The notes beneath the pieces were generated by a model. That model saw nothing but the letters and a program-made list of their open reading frames with translations, was not told where the DNA came from and did not search any database. Made by a program: the position numbers and the translations under genes. DNA of 64,000 nucleotides from Ciborinia camelliae (Eukaryota; Ascomycota; Leotiomycetes; Helotiales; Sclerotiniaceae): assembly GCA_025890175.1 (NCBI GenBank), contig JANPYM010000013.1, positions 593,899 to 657,898 of the forward strand, written 5' to 3'. The first letter of the stretch is position 1; every line of letters begins with the position of its first letter. Below, piece after piece: positions 10,491 through 21,830 of the stretch.

Positions 10491-13392
10491 AAGGAGATCT
10501 AGTCAAAATATTGTAATTGTAATCAGTTCCCTTGGCATACTACAATGCCGACAATACCGACTGAGTGTGGCAGTCCTCTTGCTGTCCCTGCTTCTCATAT
10601 TCTTAAGGTTTTCATAAATTCGAGGCAAACCATGCCGTCTTGACGTACTAGATAAAACGAATATGGTGAGATGTAAAGTCCATTACTTTAGACCAAGTGA
10701 TTTAAATAATCCGAAATTCGTCATGGTGTTGAACAAACTCACCCCCACAGATGCGATGTAGTAAAATTAAATAGCAAGAGAACATTTTGATTAGTAGCAC
10801 GAGCGGTGACGAGCCTTGAAGCTTTTTGAGGAAAGCGTGGAACTAATAAAAACAATGTGAGGAAAGTATCAGTAGAATCCCACCGAGTCAGATGCGAACC
10901 CAAAAACTGGAGTCGCATTAAATGGTAAGTCAAAATAACTTGAAATAACTGTAGTTAGTCCAAAAATTGACTCCAAGAGTATATCTTCATGTAACTCATG
11001 CGACCAATCAACCCAATCGACATACATGCGCTCCCCAAAGTAAATCCAAACCAAAGCAAACAGCCAAATTTCCAATTGTAAACATTTTCAATCCACCCGT
11101 ATCGCGTCCACAAAGTCATTTCATCTTCATCCTCGCTAAATCCACCACCCAATTATATCCAGTCCACCCTCGCTTCCTAGATATATAATTAAATAAGTGT
11201 CTGTTCTTCAACCAAAGTACCGGTACTTCGATGTTGGCGGAGCGGTTAGTACGTCGGATTCATGGGAACGAATCTGGAAAGATCTCCGCTGTAAAACTTC
11301 AGTGTGTACAGTCGGGTTTGGCCACCATCTGCCTGTAGGGGCATTTGGGGGATTCAAGCGACTTCATTGGAAACTGGGGCCCCAGTTTCTGATGGAGTCG
11401 CTTGAGTTCTGCCATTTTTTTCTATGGATTTTTTTTTGGTTAAGTACGACCGCGGGTAGAGATGGGCGATTATGGGGGCGAAGTTCGCTTGTATGGTGGT
11501 GGGTGGGTCTTTTTTGAGGATATCGCGAGTAATGTTATTGTTGTCGCGAAGTGAATTTGAAGGCAACCAAAAAGAAGTGGATTAATATACCTAGGTATGT
11601 CTTCAACCGACTCCACTTTATCATAATCGAAACATGCAATGATATATACATAATGACGCGGTAATGAAGTACATAATGAATTTCTTTTTGGCCAACACTT
11701 TTGCACCGAAGAAAGAATAACAAGGAGTGTATGAAAGCATCTTGGACAATGATGATATGTCTTAATCTGAGAACTTAACAATAAATTTGTATACCAATCA
11801 ATTTTGCGAATATCTAAGCAATGTCGAATTTCTCGAAAGTAAAAGCAGAAGACTTTTTTCAAGCAGAAAACAATGATGAAAGATGTACCAATTTCTTACC
11901 CACTTACGTCCTTTTCCCAACTTCTCGTTCCGAAAAAGGTACATTAGTTCACGGATTCATCATTTTCATATCAAATAGCGCCTCTAAGTCCCGAGGAAAT
12001 CGAAAAAGTTGTCTTTTCTGGGGAGGAGGGGGTCGGCTTGGGTCATCCTTCCCATCACAATTGGAATCTTTTGGCTGGAATTTTTAACAGTTTTCTTGTG
12101 CTTATTTGTTCTCTTTGGGGTCTCGAAAGATTTTCCAGTGATGGGCTTATCGTATTCGTCATTCCACTGTCGACTAGCGATGGCAAGTCTTTCTTTTGAA
12201 AGTTCTCGAGTTGAGATAAGAGACTAATGTTGACCGAGAAAAGAAAGTACTTTTCTACCGGAATATATAGTCCTCTGATCAACAAATGTGTAATTAATGT
12301 ATGTGTTGGCAATGCTCCAGAAAACCCATCATCTTCTTCACTGGGAAGAGATTTCTTTCGCTGGCCCAAAAAATGAAGGTACCAAGAGCCTAGAGACTAG
12401 AGTTTTCTGGACGAAATGGCATTTTCCAAACTACGAGACGAAGTGCATAAGTTCGGCACAAATATCGAGATAGGCTTAAGCTTGAAGTGACGGTAAAGAG
12501 TATATCCTTTGAAGGAGAGGTACATCTAATGCTTAATGTCCGGTTTGGCGTTTGAGCCCACATGAAAACATTGCGGAATTGGGTTATCATCATGGATTTT
12601 ATGTTAGTAAATGTGGAATTTAGATGATTTCATCAATGAGGATGAACCTCATCATGAAGAGTTCCTACGCTCAACGACATTCTGATGGCCAGCAAGAGAA
12701 CAGCTCTGAAGGTCTTTCGACATAAAATTAGACCACGAGGCAGCAGCAATAACCGAGAATTCTAGAGTCCTGACATGTGAAAGGTTCTCGCAACCAAACA
12801 AAGTGTTGACCGAAGATGTTGGCAGAGTTGATAAATCCGAGAAGTGAAGTTTGACAAGAGTGATGTTATTTCGGAAGAATATTTTTCCGAATCTAACGAC
12901 GAACATCCAATAACCTTCCTGTATTGCTCTTTCCGATTTCGAATCTCATAACGGTACATGTTCTTTTCCAGCAACTTCAGATTTGGGTTTGCGTATAGCT
13001 AGACTCTACAAATGAAACGTTCAGGAAGGATATGTTAAGGAAGCTGCTTATGTGGCCGGATCCAATATTTTATTTCTAGCCTTTTCAAAAAGAAAAAACT
13101 CCAAATATGGATTGAATGAACTCTCTACCGCCTTCACCCCGATGTCTCGGATAAACACCGGTCCAACCCACCCCACTCCCGATATATTTGGAGGTGGACC
13201 TGGGGTAACTTTACTCCGTACACATGCCAGCTTTCCGACAGTCACCATTTCTATTCGACCTCACCCAATCCATTGATTGGGAACCAATCAGACAAGTTCT
13301 ACCACAAGAGCCAAATATCTCTCACTTCGTTAACCTTATCTGGCAAAAGCTCCGAGCTAAAGATCAATCCTGAAGCTTAGGAAGCGCCCAAA
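10491..13392. other. Long gene-poor region, possible decayed gene
   Basis: Nearly 3 kb without a convincing gene. Many open frames of 60-130 codons exist on both strands, but none shows domain motifs or phase-consistent splicing. The only suggestive piece is 12906-12652 on the minus strand, where a leucine-rich stretch (TLVKLHFSDLSTLPTSSVNT) resembles an F-box/LRR repeat and may be a relic. Confidence 0.45.
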
Positions 13393-14667
13393 ATGGCAGC
13401 AGTAACCAATTCCAATGTATCGAGTGCGCCTACCAAGATAGAGGTATGCTTTCTAATCGTTTTCTTACCATTCACTAACATATCTTAGATTGTTGATCGA
13501 TTAATAGCAAGAAGTGCAAAAGTCACGTTGGTCCTGATTGCCCCGCCATCCGAGCATGACACTAACACAATCCTATCAGCACCAAATATGGTCTTTCTGG
13601 CCAAGTCACCCTTCTCCAACACGACTCTGAATTTGCATCCTTGATTGGCGAGGCTCCATCACATGCTCTCCTATTTTCTACCGCTGGCACAACCAACAAT
13701 CCCTTCTTCCACGAAGCTTGTGTTCTGTTACCAGACCATGATGAACTCTATATCACATCAAACCTTCTACAAGCCACAAGCTCGGCAAATTTTCCTACCA
13801 TTCTGATATCTAGAATCAAACTTCATAGAAATGAAGATGGCAGCATCAAATCTGCTGACTGGGCCAAGATGCGTCCACCGCCAGGAATTGATATGCCAAA
13901 TGGTGGTGTCAACTATCAAGATGGTATTCTCTTTTGTGCCCAAGGAAATGCAAGTGTAGGTTCAGGTGGAATATATTATATGCCAAGATCTTCACCTCCA
14001 AAGCCTATGGTGACAAATTTCCATGGGCGAGAGTTCAATTCGGTAAAGGATGTTGTGGTAGCGAAAGATGGTAGCATTTGGTTTACCGATCCATGTTATG
14101 GATGGGAGCAGGATTTCCGACCAAACCCCAAATTGCCCTGTCAGGTCTATAGATTTGATCCCGCTACTGGAGATCTTAGAGTAGTGGCAGATGGATTCGG
14201 TAGACCGAATGGAATTGCTTTCTCAGTGGATGAGTCGGTAGTTTATATTACGGATACAGATCAACTTCATGGGGATGGAACTAAAAATTTAATGCTGTAT
14301 GTATACTTTTCGTTGTTTTATCTTGGAATTTATACTGACTTTTTACAGTCCTGCAACAATCTATGCATTCGATGTTCACACTTCATCAGGTGCACCTTTC
14401 CTCATCAACAGAAGAGTCTTCGCATATGCAGCAAATGGCTTTCCAGATGGTATCAAATGTGATATTCATGGTAATGTATATTCTGGTTGTGGCGATGGCG
14501 TTGAAGTCTGGAACTCAACTGGGACCTTAATTGGTACAATTTTAGTTCCTGGTGGCGTAGCAAATTTCTGTTTCGGAAAGGATGGAGAAATATTCTTATG
14601 CGCTGAGCAGAAGTTTTGGAGATTACAGTTGGCAAAAACAACAAAGGGCGCACTACTTGGTATTTAA
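13393..14667 (+). CDS. SMP-30/gluconolactonase-like lactonohydrolase
   Basis: A six-bladed propeller lactonase of the SMP-30/gluconolactonase/LRE family, about 374 aa. I read four exons: 13393-13443, 13489-13526, 13580-14296 and 14349-14667. The short second exon, with its GTTGGT donor, is the least certain part. The other junctions are consensus, with CTAAC branch sites. Family motifs include DGILFCAQG, KDGSIWFTDPCYGWEQDF, the GRPNGIAFSVDESVVYITDT block carrying the conserved Asn and Asp ligands, and ANGFPDGIKCDIHGNVYSGC. The divalent metal normally bound by these residues activates water for lactone hydrolysis. No signal peptide is evident, so it is probably intracellular. The natural lactone is unknown: aldonolactone or a pantolactone-type substrate would fit the fungal lactonohydrolase branch. 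Neighbouring genes give no pathway hint. Confidence 0.85.
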
Positions 14668-15061
14668 TATATTTGAGCTGCTATTGGATATTGGATATTG
14701 GATAATTGATAAACGATGGGTGTTTAAATGTCCAGGATTCATCTGAATACCTATTCATGACTGTTTTCCTTTGGAAATTGCAAATTTCCTAATATGGTGA
14801 TTCAATAACTGAATTCACAGTAATCCATAATATCTGCGACGAGTTGGCTACTCATCTTCATTGTCGTATTACTGTAATGCGGCGGTATCAACCCCAATAA
14901 AAATTTTAAACTACCTACCTACTCAAAAGTTATATTTTATGCACTTAATCACCCCAGGCGTGCTATGAAGCAACATATAAACTATTAGCATATCGATATA
15001 TCATCAGTATCAACATACCTAACACTAACGAACCACTTTTACCCACTGGTTAAAATTCAAA
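14668..15061. other. Intergenic, no gene seen
   Basis: AT-rich spacer with a short GATATTG tandem near 14685 and probable promoter sequence for the next gene. No open frame of note. Confidence 0.5.
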
Positions 15062-15903
15062 ATGTTCTTCTACACTCGCTCACGCTACACAACCGGCGAT
15101 ATCGAAAGCCAAGTTAACCAACACTCCAGCAATCAAAGCTCCCATATTCCCCCCCAAACTCCCCACATTACCAACCACATCGAAAGCCAATATTCCGGTA
15201 CTCAAAGCTTCGAACGTAATCCAGACCACAACCCAACCTATACCCTCTCACAAACATGCAGAAGCAGCAGCAATCCCGAAATTCAACACGACGACACCCA
15301 AACTCTCTACACACCGTCTCATAAGGACTACACAGTCGATCTCGAAAGTCAGTATTCCAATATTTCTCCTCCAGGAAATCATGTAAATCGCCACCAAACA
15401 TATCCGAACGGCATTTTGGCAAATCCAAATGCTTTAACAGATGACCCACAACACCTCGATACCTCTTTCCTATCCAAATTGACAAATCTTTTCACAATCA
15501 ACTTTCCCACCCTCTCCTTATCCACCATTCGAAGCCCCGAAGCTTCTCCCCATCATTCCAAGGATAGTAGTAGCGATAAGAAAAGGTGGCAATGCATACC
15601 CAGTTCTATTGAGGAGGATTTGGAAAGTGGGAAGGTCCGGGTATGTGTCTTTTTCTCCTCCACCAGCACTCTTTTTCTCCTCCACCAGCACTCGCACCAC
15701 TAAATCTTCTTAATCTTCTCAATCTTCTTTGCTACATTTTCTTGAAAACTGCTGATGGTCCATGGATGAGCTCATAATAGACCGGGTGTTACCAGTGGAA
15801 CCACGAAGATGCATCTGTATGTGCTGGTTGTAAGCAGGAGAAAGTAAGAGGGCCAAAGTCGAGGTTTCAGGCGTTGAAGGGGGCATTGGGGTTTAGATCT
15901 TAG
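15062..15903 (+). CDS. Ser/Asn-rich protein with RanBP2-like C-terminal zinc knuckle
   Basis: A predicted 233-aa protein of two exons, 15062-15640 and 15781-15903, joined in phase 0 by a 140-nt GT-AG intron. The first ~155 residues are low-complexity (Ser, Asn, His, Thr, Pro) and contain a repeated IESQ/LESQY motif. The C-terminus holds RWQC at the end of exon 1 and, in exon 2, CYQWNHEDASVCAGC. The latter is C-x3-N-x6-C-x2-C, the exact second half of a RanBP2-type zinc finger. The usual W-x-C-x2-4-C first half is stretched to C-x17-C, so the finger would be atypical. The downstream tail is basic (KVRGPKSRF). No enzyme function is suggested. The intron itself contains a 22-bp tandem duplication at about 15649-15694. 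Confidence 0.62.
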
Positions 15904-16712
15904 GATTTAAGACTTGAGTTGAGGTTTGGAGGAGTGTTACGGGAGGGGAGACGAAGGATCCTATGGATACTGTGACGAAACAAGTGATCGCTGACCGACA
16001 AGGTCTTGGATATTATTTTGTTGCGGGCATTGGCATTTGCAAATGAAAAGGAAATGGGCTGGAAACGGTGTTAGGGTGGTCGAAATTGTTAATATTGCGT
16101 TATTGTGCGAGATAAACTGATCATCGCAGAGTTTTCCTCGGGAATATGATGGCGAGGTATTTATAACTGGAAATTATCTGTAAATATCTCGAACTTTGCT
16201 ATCAATCCTGCAGTGTGATTACTTGGTCTAATATTGGATCCTTAGATGGACCATATTTAGAGAGTGAATAAACCTCCCTTCAGAACGATCACTGGCCCAC
16301 CCACATAAACTAGAAAAAGTTGAAATTCATTTCAGTTATTACTACCACATATATCCTGCTATATCAGAGAATTTTGATAGCAAAGTTCACCCCCCTCTGC
16401 TTAACCTGGTCTATAAGTCCCAGGTCTTCATATATCAATCAGTACATGATAGTTCTTAACGTACTACGATATGGACAACTAGTTTCAAAATTCAAAAATC
16501 TTACAAATTCCATTTTCAATCATTCAAATCATAGATTTAAATTTAAGACCCCAAAACCCCAAAATTCCTCGACTTTTGTTTTAATCTCAGAACTTGAACT
16601 TGCTTTTTTGAAAGTCGTGACTCGTCGGTTGTCCATATAGCAATAGGTATCCAAAAGCCTCCAGTTTCTAAAATATTCAATATCGGATGTCATACAATAA
16701 ATCAACTCAAAC
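15904..16712. other. Intergenic, no convincing gene
   Basis: About 800 bp between two small plus-strand genes. It has one 106-codon open frame at 16320-16640, without motifs or good composition. Treated as spacer and promoter. Confidence 0.5.
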
Positions 16713-17216
16713 ATGTCTCCCAAGCACAAATCCACAAATCCCCCCAACTCAACCCAATCCAACCCAACGAAAGAAAACATGACCACCAGCAACCAAATGT
16801 CCCCGAATACCACCAACAGCTCCGCTGCAAGTCGACCTTTGATCTTTCCTTCGCTTGTTACTAAAACTTCAAGCTCCTTGCTGTCGGGAATTCGTTCTGC
16901 ATATCATGTTTTGTATACTAATCAAGTAAAGACCCAGTGCGATGTCCCAACTGCAGAATGCTCTGAATGCGATCAACCATGCAATGAGTGTTTGAAGGAG
17001 AATAAGTTCTATGGGAGGCCATTTGTTGACCATGGAGATGAGGGAGGGAGAGTGGTGGTTACTAGTGAGAATGAAAAGGCAGTCGTCACTTCAGGAAATG
17101 GTAGACCAGTAGTTGCTCGAAAGTATAAGAATGGGGATGAGGATGGGAGCGAGGATAAAAAACCAATCTTCACTTCAGGAAATGGTAGACCAGTAGTTGC
17201 TCTCGAGGATATGTGA
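16713..17216 (+). CDS. Small Asn/Ser-rich protein with Cys cluster and repeated peptide, unrecognised
   Basis: A single-exon frame of 167 aa with an ATG at 16713 after a typical A-rich leader. The N-terminal half is Asn/Ser/Thr/Pro-rich. A central segment has closely spaced cysteines (CDVPTAECSECDQPCNEC), which could bind metal. The C-terminal part contains two copies of TSGNGRPVVA encoded by a perfect 33-bp direct repeat, plus related VVVTSENEKAVV material. No domain is recognised. It lies next to and on the same strand as the other Ser/Asn-rich zinc-knuckle gene, so the two may be related small proteins, but there is no clear sequence similarity. Confidence 0.55.
   Translation: MSPKHKSTNPPNSTQSNPTKENMTTSNQMSPNTTNSSAASRPLIFPSLVTKTSSSLLSGIRSAYHVLYTNQVKTQCDVPTAECSECDQPCNECLKENKFYGRPFVDHGDEGGRVVVTSENEKAVVTSGNGRPVVARKYKNGDEDGSEDKKPIFTSGNGRPVVALEDM
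17086..17202 (+). repeat. Perfect 33-bp direct repeat, coding
   Basis: The same 33 bp occurs at 17086-17118 and 17170-17202, offset by 84 bp, a multiple of three. Both copies are read in the same frame and give TSGNGRPVVA. Perfect identity suggests a recent duplication. Confidence 0.9.
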
Positions 17217-18138
17217 AGGATATGAGATCATGACGATCTTTGTTAAAAACAATATCATACCATGCGTGGCTTAACCAATAATTTATACGCCGGTTCATTT
17301 CCTTGCCAAGAATCCCATGTCGTCCCCAAAGCTAGAAACACCCTTTCCTATTTTATCCCAAATATCCCCAAACCTCTGTGACCAAATGCACCAAATTGGA
17401 AAGTGCGCAAACAAGCGCATGGACATAGCGGTTGAGAGTGATATGGCAGGTTCTTTAATAAACGCCTCCCGTAAAGTTGCCCCTCCCGCCGCCATCAGCT
17501 GCGTCTAGGTTTCTGCTTTTGGAGTTGATCTTCGTATTATCTTGGTCACACGTCTCAAACTTGGTAATTGCAGTATGTGGTGTTTAGCTTTTGAATAGAT
17601 AAGTACGAATCAAAGAAGTAGGGATGCGAGGCGAGGAGGGGAGCAAAGCATTATCGTGGATGTGATTAGTTTGTTTTTATATATGAGGAGAGTTAAGATG
17701 AGAAGACAAATAGCAAGCGAATAGCTGATTATATATTCAACCAGAATGATTCCATCTCAAGGGACGAGCCTCCTCTTCTCAAATGTGGTTAAAAAACATA
17801 AATGGTCTTATTGTGAGTGAATACGATAATACTCTCCAGATTTTAGTTCATGGCTATGAATAGTCTTTTCCTTACATCCGAAAAGCGTACCGGTAATGTA
17901 CGAAGCTATCGTGGCATATATTCTAAAAATAGAAAGGTAGAACACAGACTACATGCCAAGATGTGTTGACTCTGACCTAAAAAGCCGGATATTGCAAGTG
18001 TTTTGAACTCACTCAGTAAGGTGTATATAGGTATTGACCGAAAATAATTTGCAGATATACGTAAAGAAAAACGATAGGAATCAAAAAGGGTAATCGGTAT
18101 AATCAAACTCCAATCTCAAGCAAATTTGGTACTAGAGC
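17217..18138. other. Intergenic, no clear gene
   Basis: Overlapping open frames on opposite strands at 17295-17508 (about 60 codons each) are too short and motif-poor to call. The rest is AT-rich sequence at the 3' side of the HeLo-like gene. Confidence 0.45.
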
Positions 18139-21100
18139 CTATATCCTAATGCGCTTTGCCGGTGAGGGAATGTCTCGCATTACATCTTTTTCATCACCTC
18201 CTAACATCGTACCATCTAAATCATCGGTGTCGTCTGTATCATCAGAAATATCCTCAATTGAGCGTTTCTGGTCGACGGTTGTGTTTTCAGTACTGATGAT
18301 AACTGTAAATCCGCGGCAAGCCTTATCCGCATCCATGATCATACGAAAATGAAACTTGATATTCCTAGCAAGGTCTGGCCATTCCTCTGCCGGGGGCGAG
18401 AGAAGGTTTCCGAAGTAGATCAAAACTTGGGTAGAGAATTCGATAAGAGCTTCCTCGTAAAGTTTATCAAGACTCATCCCTTTCCACTGAGCATATATAT
18501 TCTCCATGACCGTATATCGAGCAATCATGCTTGCAACCTCGGCAAGCTGATCGATGATCTCGACTCGCGACTGTACTGCTAAATTTATATCAGGGGAAAG
18601 TACATTCTAAGGAATATTATTAATTATTCATGTTTTTCAGAACTGCGACTAACGTACCTCGACGACACTTAGAAGACATGCCCACGCGATAACTCCGATT
18701 TTGAGACCGATTGTCTCCTCTACCACAGCTAGAACGTCAAGTATTCGTTGGAGGGAACCAGCAGCATCTGGATATATTTCGCGGCTGGCATTGAAATTTT
18801 CTTTGTGGCTCTTTGCAGGCCAATGCGAATTTTTAACGAGAGGATCTGAGCCCGCTTCCGTAGTTGTGGCTACATGTTCACGATCTAAAAATTGTTGTAG
18901 CTTCTCCCACACAGCAGATTCATTGGACTTGACATTTTGAAGGGCTTTAAGCCAAAGTCCGCCAAGATTACTCTTATTACCATGCTCTTCACGTTCTCTA
19001 TCTGTTTTCATTGTTCTCTCTGTCAATTATCAACTGCTTATCCAGCTCAATATGGCTCAACGATGACTTACGAAATTGTGCGAAGTTCTGCACCGTGTTC
19101 TTCTTGCTTGGATCTATGGTACCGGACCAACCATTAAGGTCATTATTGTTTCTCTTCTCAGGAACTGGTGACTTGTGGGCGTTGTTAAACCCAGGAGAGT
19201 TCGATCCGCCTAATACGACAGGTTCACTCAATCGCCGATCCTTCCCATTTCGAGATTGAAATAGGGATGTAGAGTGTGTTCGGTCATATTGAGCAGAAGA
19301 ACTTGCGATTGTTCCCTGTTCCCCTTTCTGTTTCTCCATATCCGTCTCATTCTCCGGTCCAGGCCCCTCATAAAGGTCAGGTCGAAGGTCATGTTGAGCC
19401 CTTTTACGATCACGTTCCTCGGATCTGTATTTTGGACTGACGGGAGAAGAATTATAACCTGGAGGAGCTACATCATAGACCGCCGTCCTTGTTTCGTAGG
19501 CTGTGGTAGAGAGGTTCATTTCGAGAACTTTTCGCGGTTCAGATCTGATAACTTGCCCAATAGCCTGTAGTTGGTATTTGGGTACAGAGGGGGATGGAAA
19601 CCCAGGGGACTGTGGAAGACAGCGTTCTAGACTTCGCCGCTGAGCTACCATGTTAATTGGAGGCGGTAGAAATGGTTCCTCTCCGCCATCATTCCTTCGC
19701 TCAGGCGTTGAGTCTTTAAGAATTGAACCTATTTTTGTTTTATTCAGGCCAGCGAACCCCATGGCGGCTTGGAAATCGGCAGCATCCCCCACAGACGATG
19801 TAGGTGTTTCCGCTTCATCTTCTCGTCTCTCAGCAACAGGTGGTTGTAGTGTCAGAGGCACTGAGCCGCCTGTCATCTCAAGATCTTGATGAGTTATAAT
19901 ACTACAAGGTTCGTAGGTAGGCTCAACGGTCGTGTATGGGTCAGTTTCGGCGTATGCGGTAGATGCATGAAGGCTTTGTGATTGGATTGGAGAATCATAG
20001 ACCGAGGTGGCTAGTTCTTGTGGGTTGAAAGTTGCGCTTTGTGGGCGGTTACCTCTTTTTGACGATTGGGTTGGGTATTGAGTTGGCAACTTTTGACTGC
20101 GGGGAACTGGCAAACGCATCGCCCATTCTTCAGCATCGGCCTTGTTCATATAGAAATGCTTCACGGCTGAAACAGCCATTTCGTTTCTCCAAATCTTGAG
20201 AGATTCCCCCTCTACTTTAGGGGATCTATTTAGATGATGACTTCCTTCTGCTTTAAAGGCCGGCCTGCCATGACTGCTAGACATCACTGCAAACTGTGAT
20301 CCCGCGATCCCACCATACTCGTTAGGTATTTGATCAGATGGGGCATTTGGTGTCGTCGCCGCCTGCATGGCTGAACTCGACGAGCCCTGATTCTGATATG
20401 ATAAGGCACTGTGGAAGGAATCGACAGACTCGAGTGCTTTTTGATTCAGCATTGGCATGCTGTTTGGTATCGTGGCCATTGAAATGAAGGGCGAGGGGTT
20501 AAAGCTTGCTGTATTGGCTGTTCTAGATGCCGAGGAACCAATATATGTTGTCGAAGTAGCCGATAAGCTTAGAGCAGAACTCGAACTCTTTGGAAGTAGC
20601 GATGAGCTTGAGTTTGACATAGTTGTTGACCCCTGGCAGTTTTTGGTAACATTCATAATCTTGATGCCGGCGAGTTTCAGTCGAGTGTCTTCCACTTCCT
20701 TCCGCGTCTCTGCAGATAGACCATGTCCATTCTGTCCTCCAATCAGGCTGGAATTCTGTATACCCAAGGAATCCATCATATGATCGGCTCTCAACGCACT
20801 TAGTACGCTTAATGTGCCCATCAAGCTTAACTTCAAGTCTCGTAGTCTCGCCAATAGCTTCATAATTTCCTTCTCTTTATACAACCATTTAACTTTGCCC
20901 CAGAAACTACCACTTCGTAGTTTTCGAATAACTCGATCGATCTTTGTACAAATCGTAGCACAATCCCCAATAATTTTGGCTGTAAGCCTATAAACTTGAT
21001 CGGCATAGCGTCCATCTTTGCCATGGAGTAGTGTAGACAAGAGATGAAGCTCATCGGAAAAGGTCTCGAGGTCTCTTGCTAGATCTTTGATGTCGGAAGG

Positions 21101-21208
21101 TGCATTGGATAGAGCTTCACCCACTTCATAAAGAGTTTTGGAGATCGTGTAGACAGTTGCAGCCAATTGAGCAATGCTCGCTATGCCACCAATTACTTCA
21201 AGAGCCAT
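18139..21208 (-). CDS. HeLo-like N-terminal domain protein, STAND-effector type without NTPase core
   Basis: A predicted 988-aa protein. Exons 21208-19072, 19019-18658 and 18606-18139 join in phase through introns of 52 and 51 nt. Residues 1-150 (MALEVIGGIASIAQLAATVY, then ALSNAPSDIKDLARDLETFS and KIIGDCATICTKIDRVI) match the fungal HeLo-like N-terminal domain, which usually precedes NACHT or NB-ARC modules in fungal NLR-like proteins and is linked to regulated cell death. About 550 disordered Ser/Pro-rich residues follow. The C-terminal 275 residues are helical (YPDAAGSLQRILDVLAVVEE, IGVIAWACLLSVVE, then SMIARYTVMENIYAQW) and resemble the Goodbye or DUF7708-like helical regions of fungal STAND proteins. 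A basic PAKRIRI ends the chain. No Walker A/B or repeat domain is present. A signalling or adaptor role is plausible but unproven. Confidence 0.78.
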
Positions 21209-21830
21209 AATGTCGAGCCCGTTAATGCTACAGAAGCGAATGGCAAGGACCGGATAACAGAAAACAAATGATTCAAAAAGTTATTCTCTATTTCAAAGCT
21301 TCTTTGTGATCTTATCGACAATTGAATAGAAGTCATCGTCCTCGAGATCTGTCCGACATGCAATGAGGCTGAGCTCCTGCAGGTGATACTCACTACTCAC
21401 TACTCACTAGATTCATCTTTTTGGTTCATATCCTGGGGATAGGTATTTATATGTCATTGAAATAAGCCTAACAAAACAGCCTTTTGTACTTTTGTACCAA
21501 AAGTTTACATACCTATGGATACAGTATATAAACTTATAAAAGTCCTCCCATCCCAATCAAGCAAACATCAAAAACAATATAAATATTTCGTTTATTACTT
21601 GAGCACCCCCTGACGTGGGTTTTATGCCGATGCCGATGCCAAGCCCCTAGTTACCTCTATTATTAGCTTCGTTTTGCCGAGGCTATCGAAGCCTCTAGAC
21701 TTAATTCATAATCAGCCTCGCCTTCGCTATTAAGCAACTTCCACTTCATTACCTACAACATCTTGACTCAGCAGATAACACGAAACATTGGAAGCCTACT
21801 GCGGACTATTTAAATAATCTTTCCATCAAC
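21209..21830. promoter_or_regulatory. Divergent promoter region
   Basis: About 620 bp between the divergent HeLo-like gene and the AN1-finger gene. It contains short direct repeats such as TGCCGATGCCGATGCC (21629-21644) and CACTACTCACTACTCACTA (about 21390-21408). No gene is seen. Confidence 0.5.

Noticed and set aside
12652..12906. Leucine-rich minus-strand frame resembling an F-box/LRR protein
   Set aside because: Only about 85 codons, no F-box, and no phase-consistent exon on either side. At most a relic.
17295..17508. Opposing ~60-codon frames between the Cys-cluster gene and the HeLo-like gene
   Set aside because: They overlap each other and have no motif or convincing start context.
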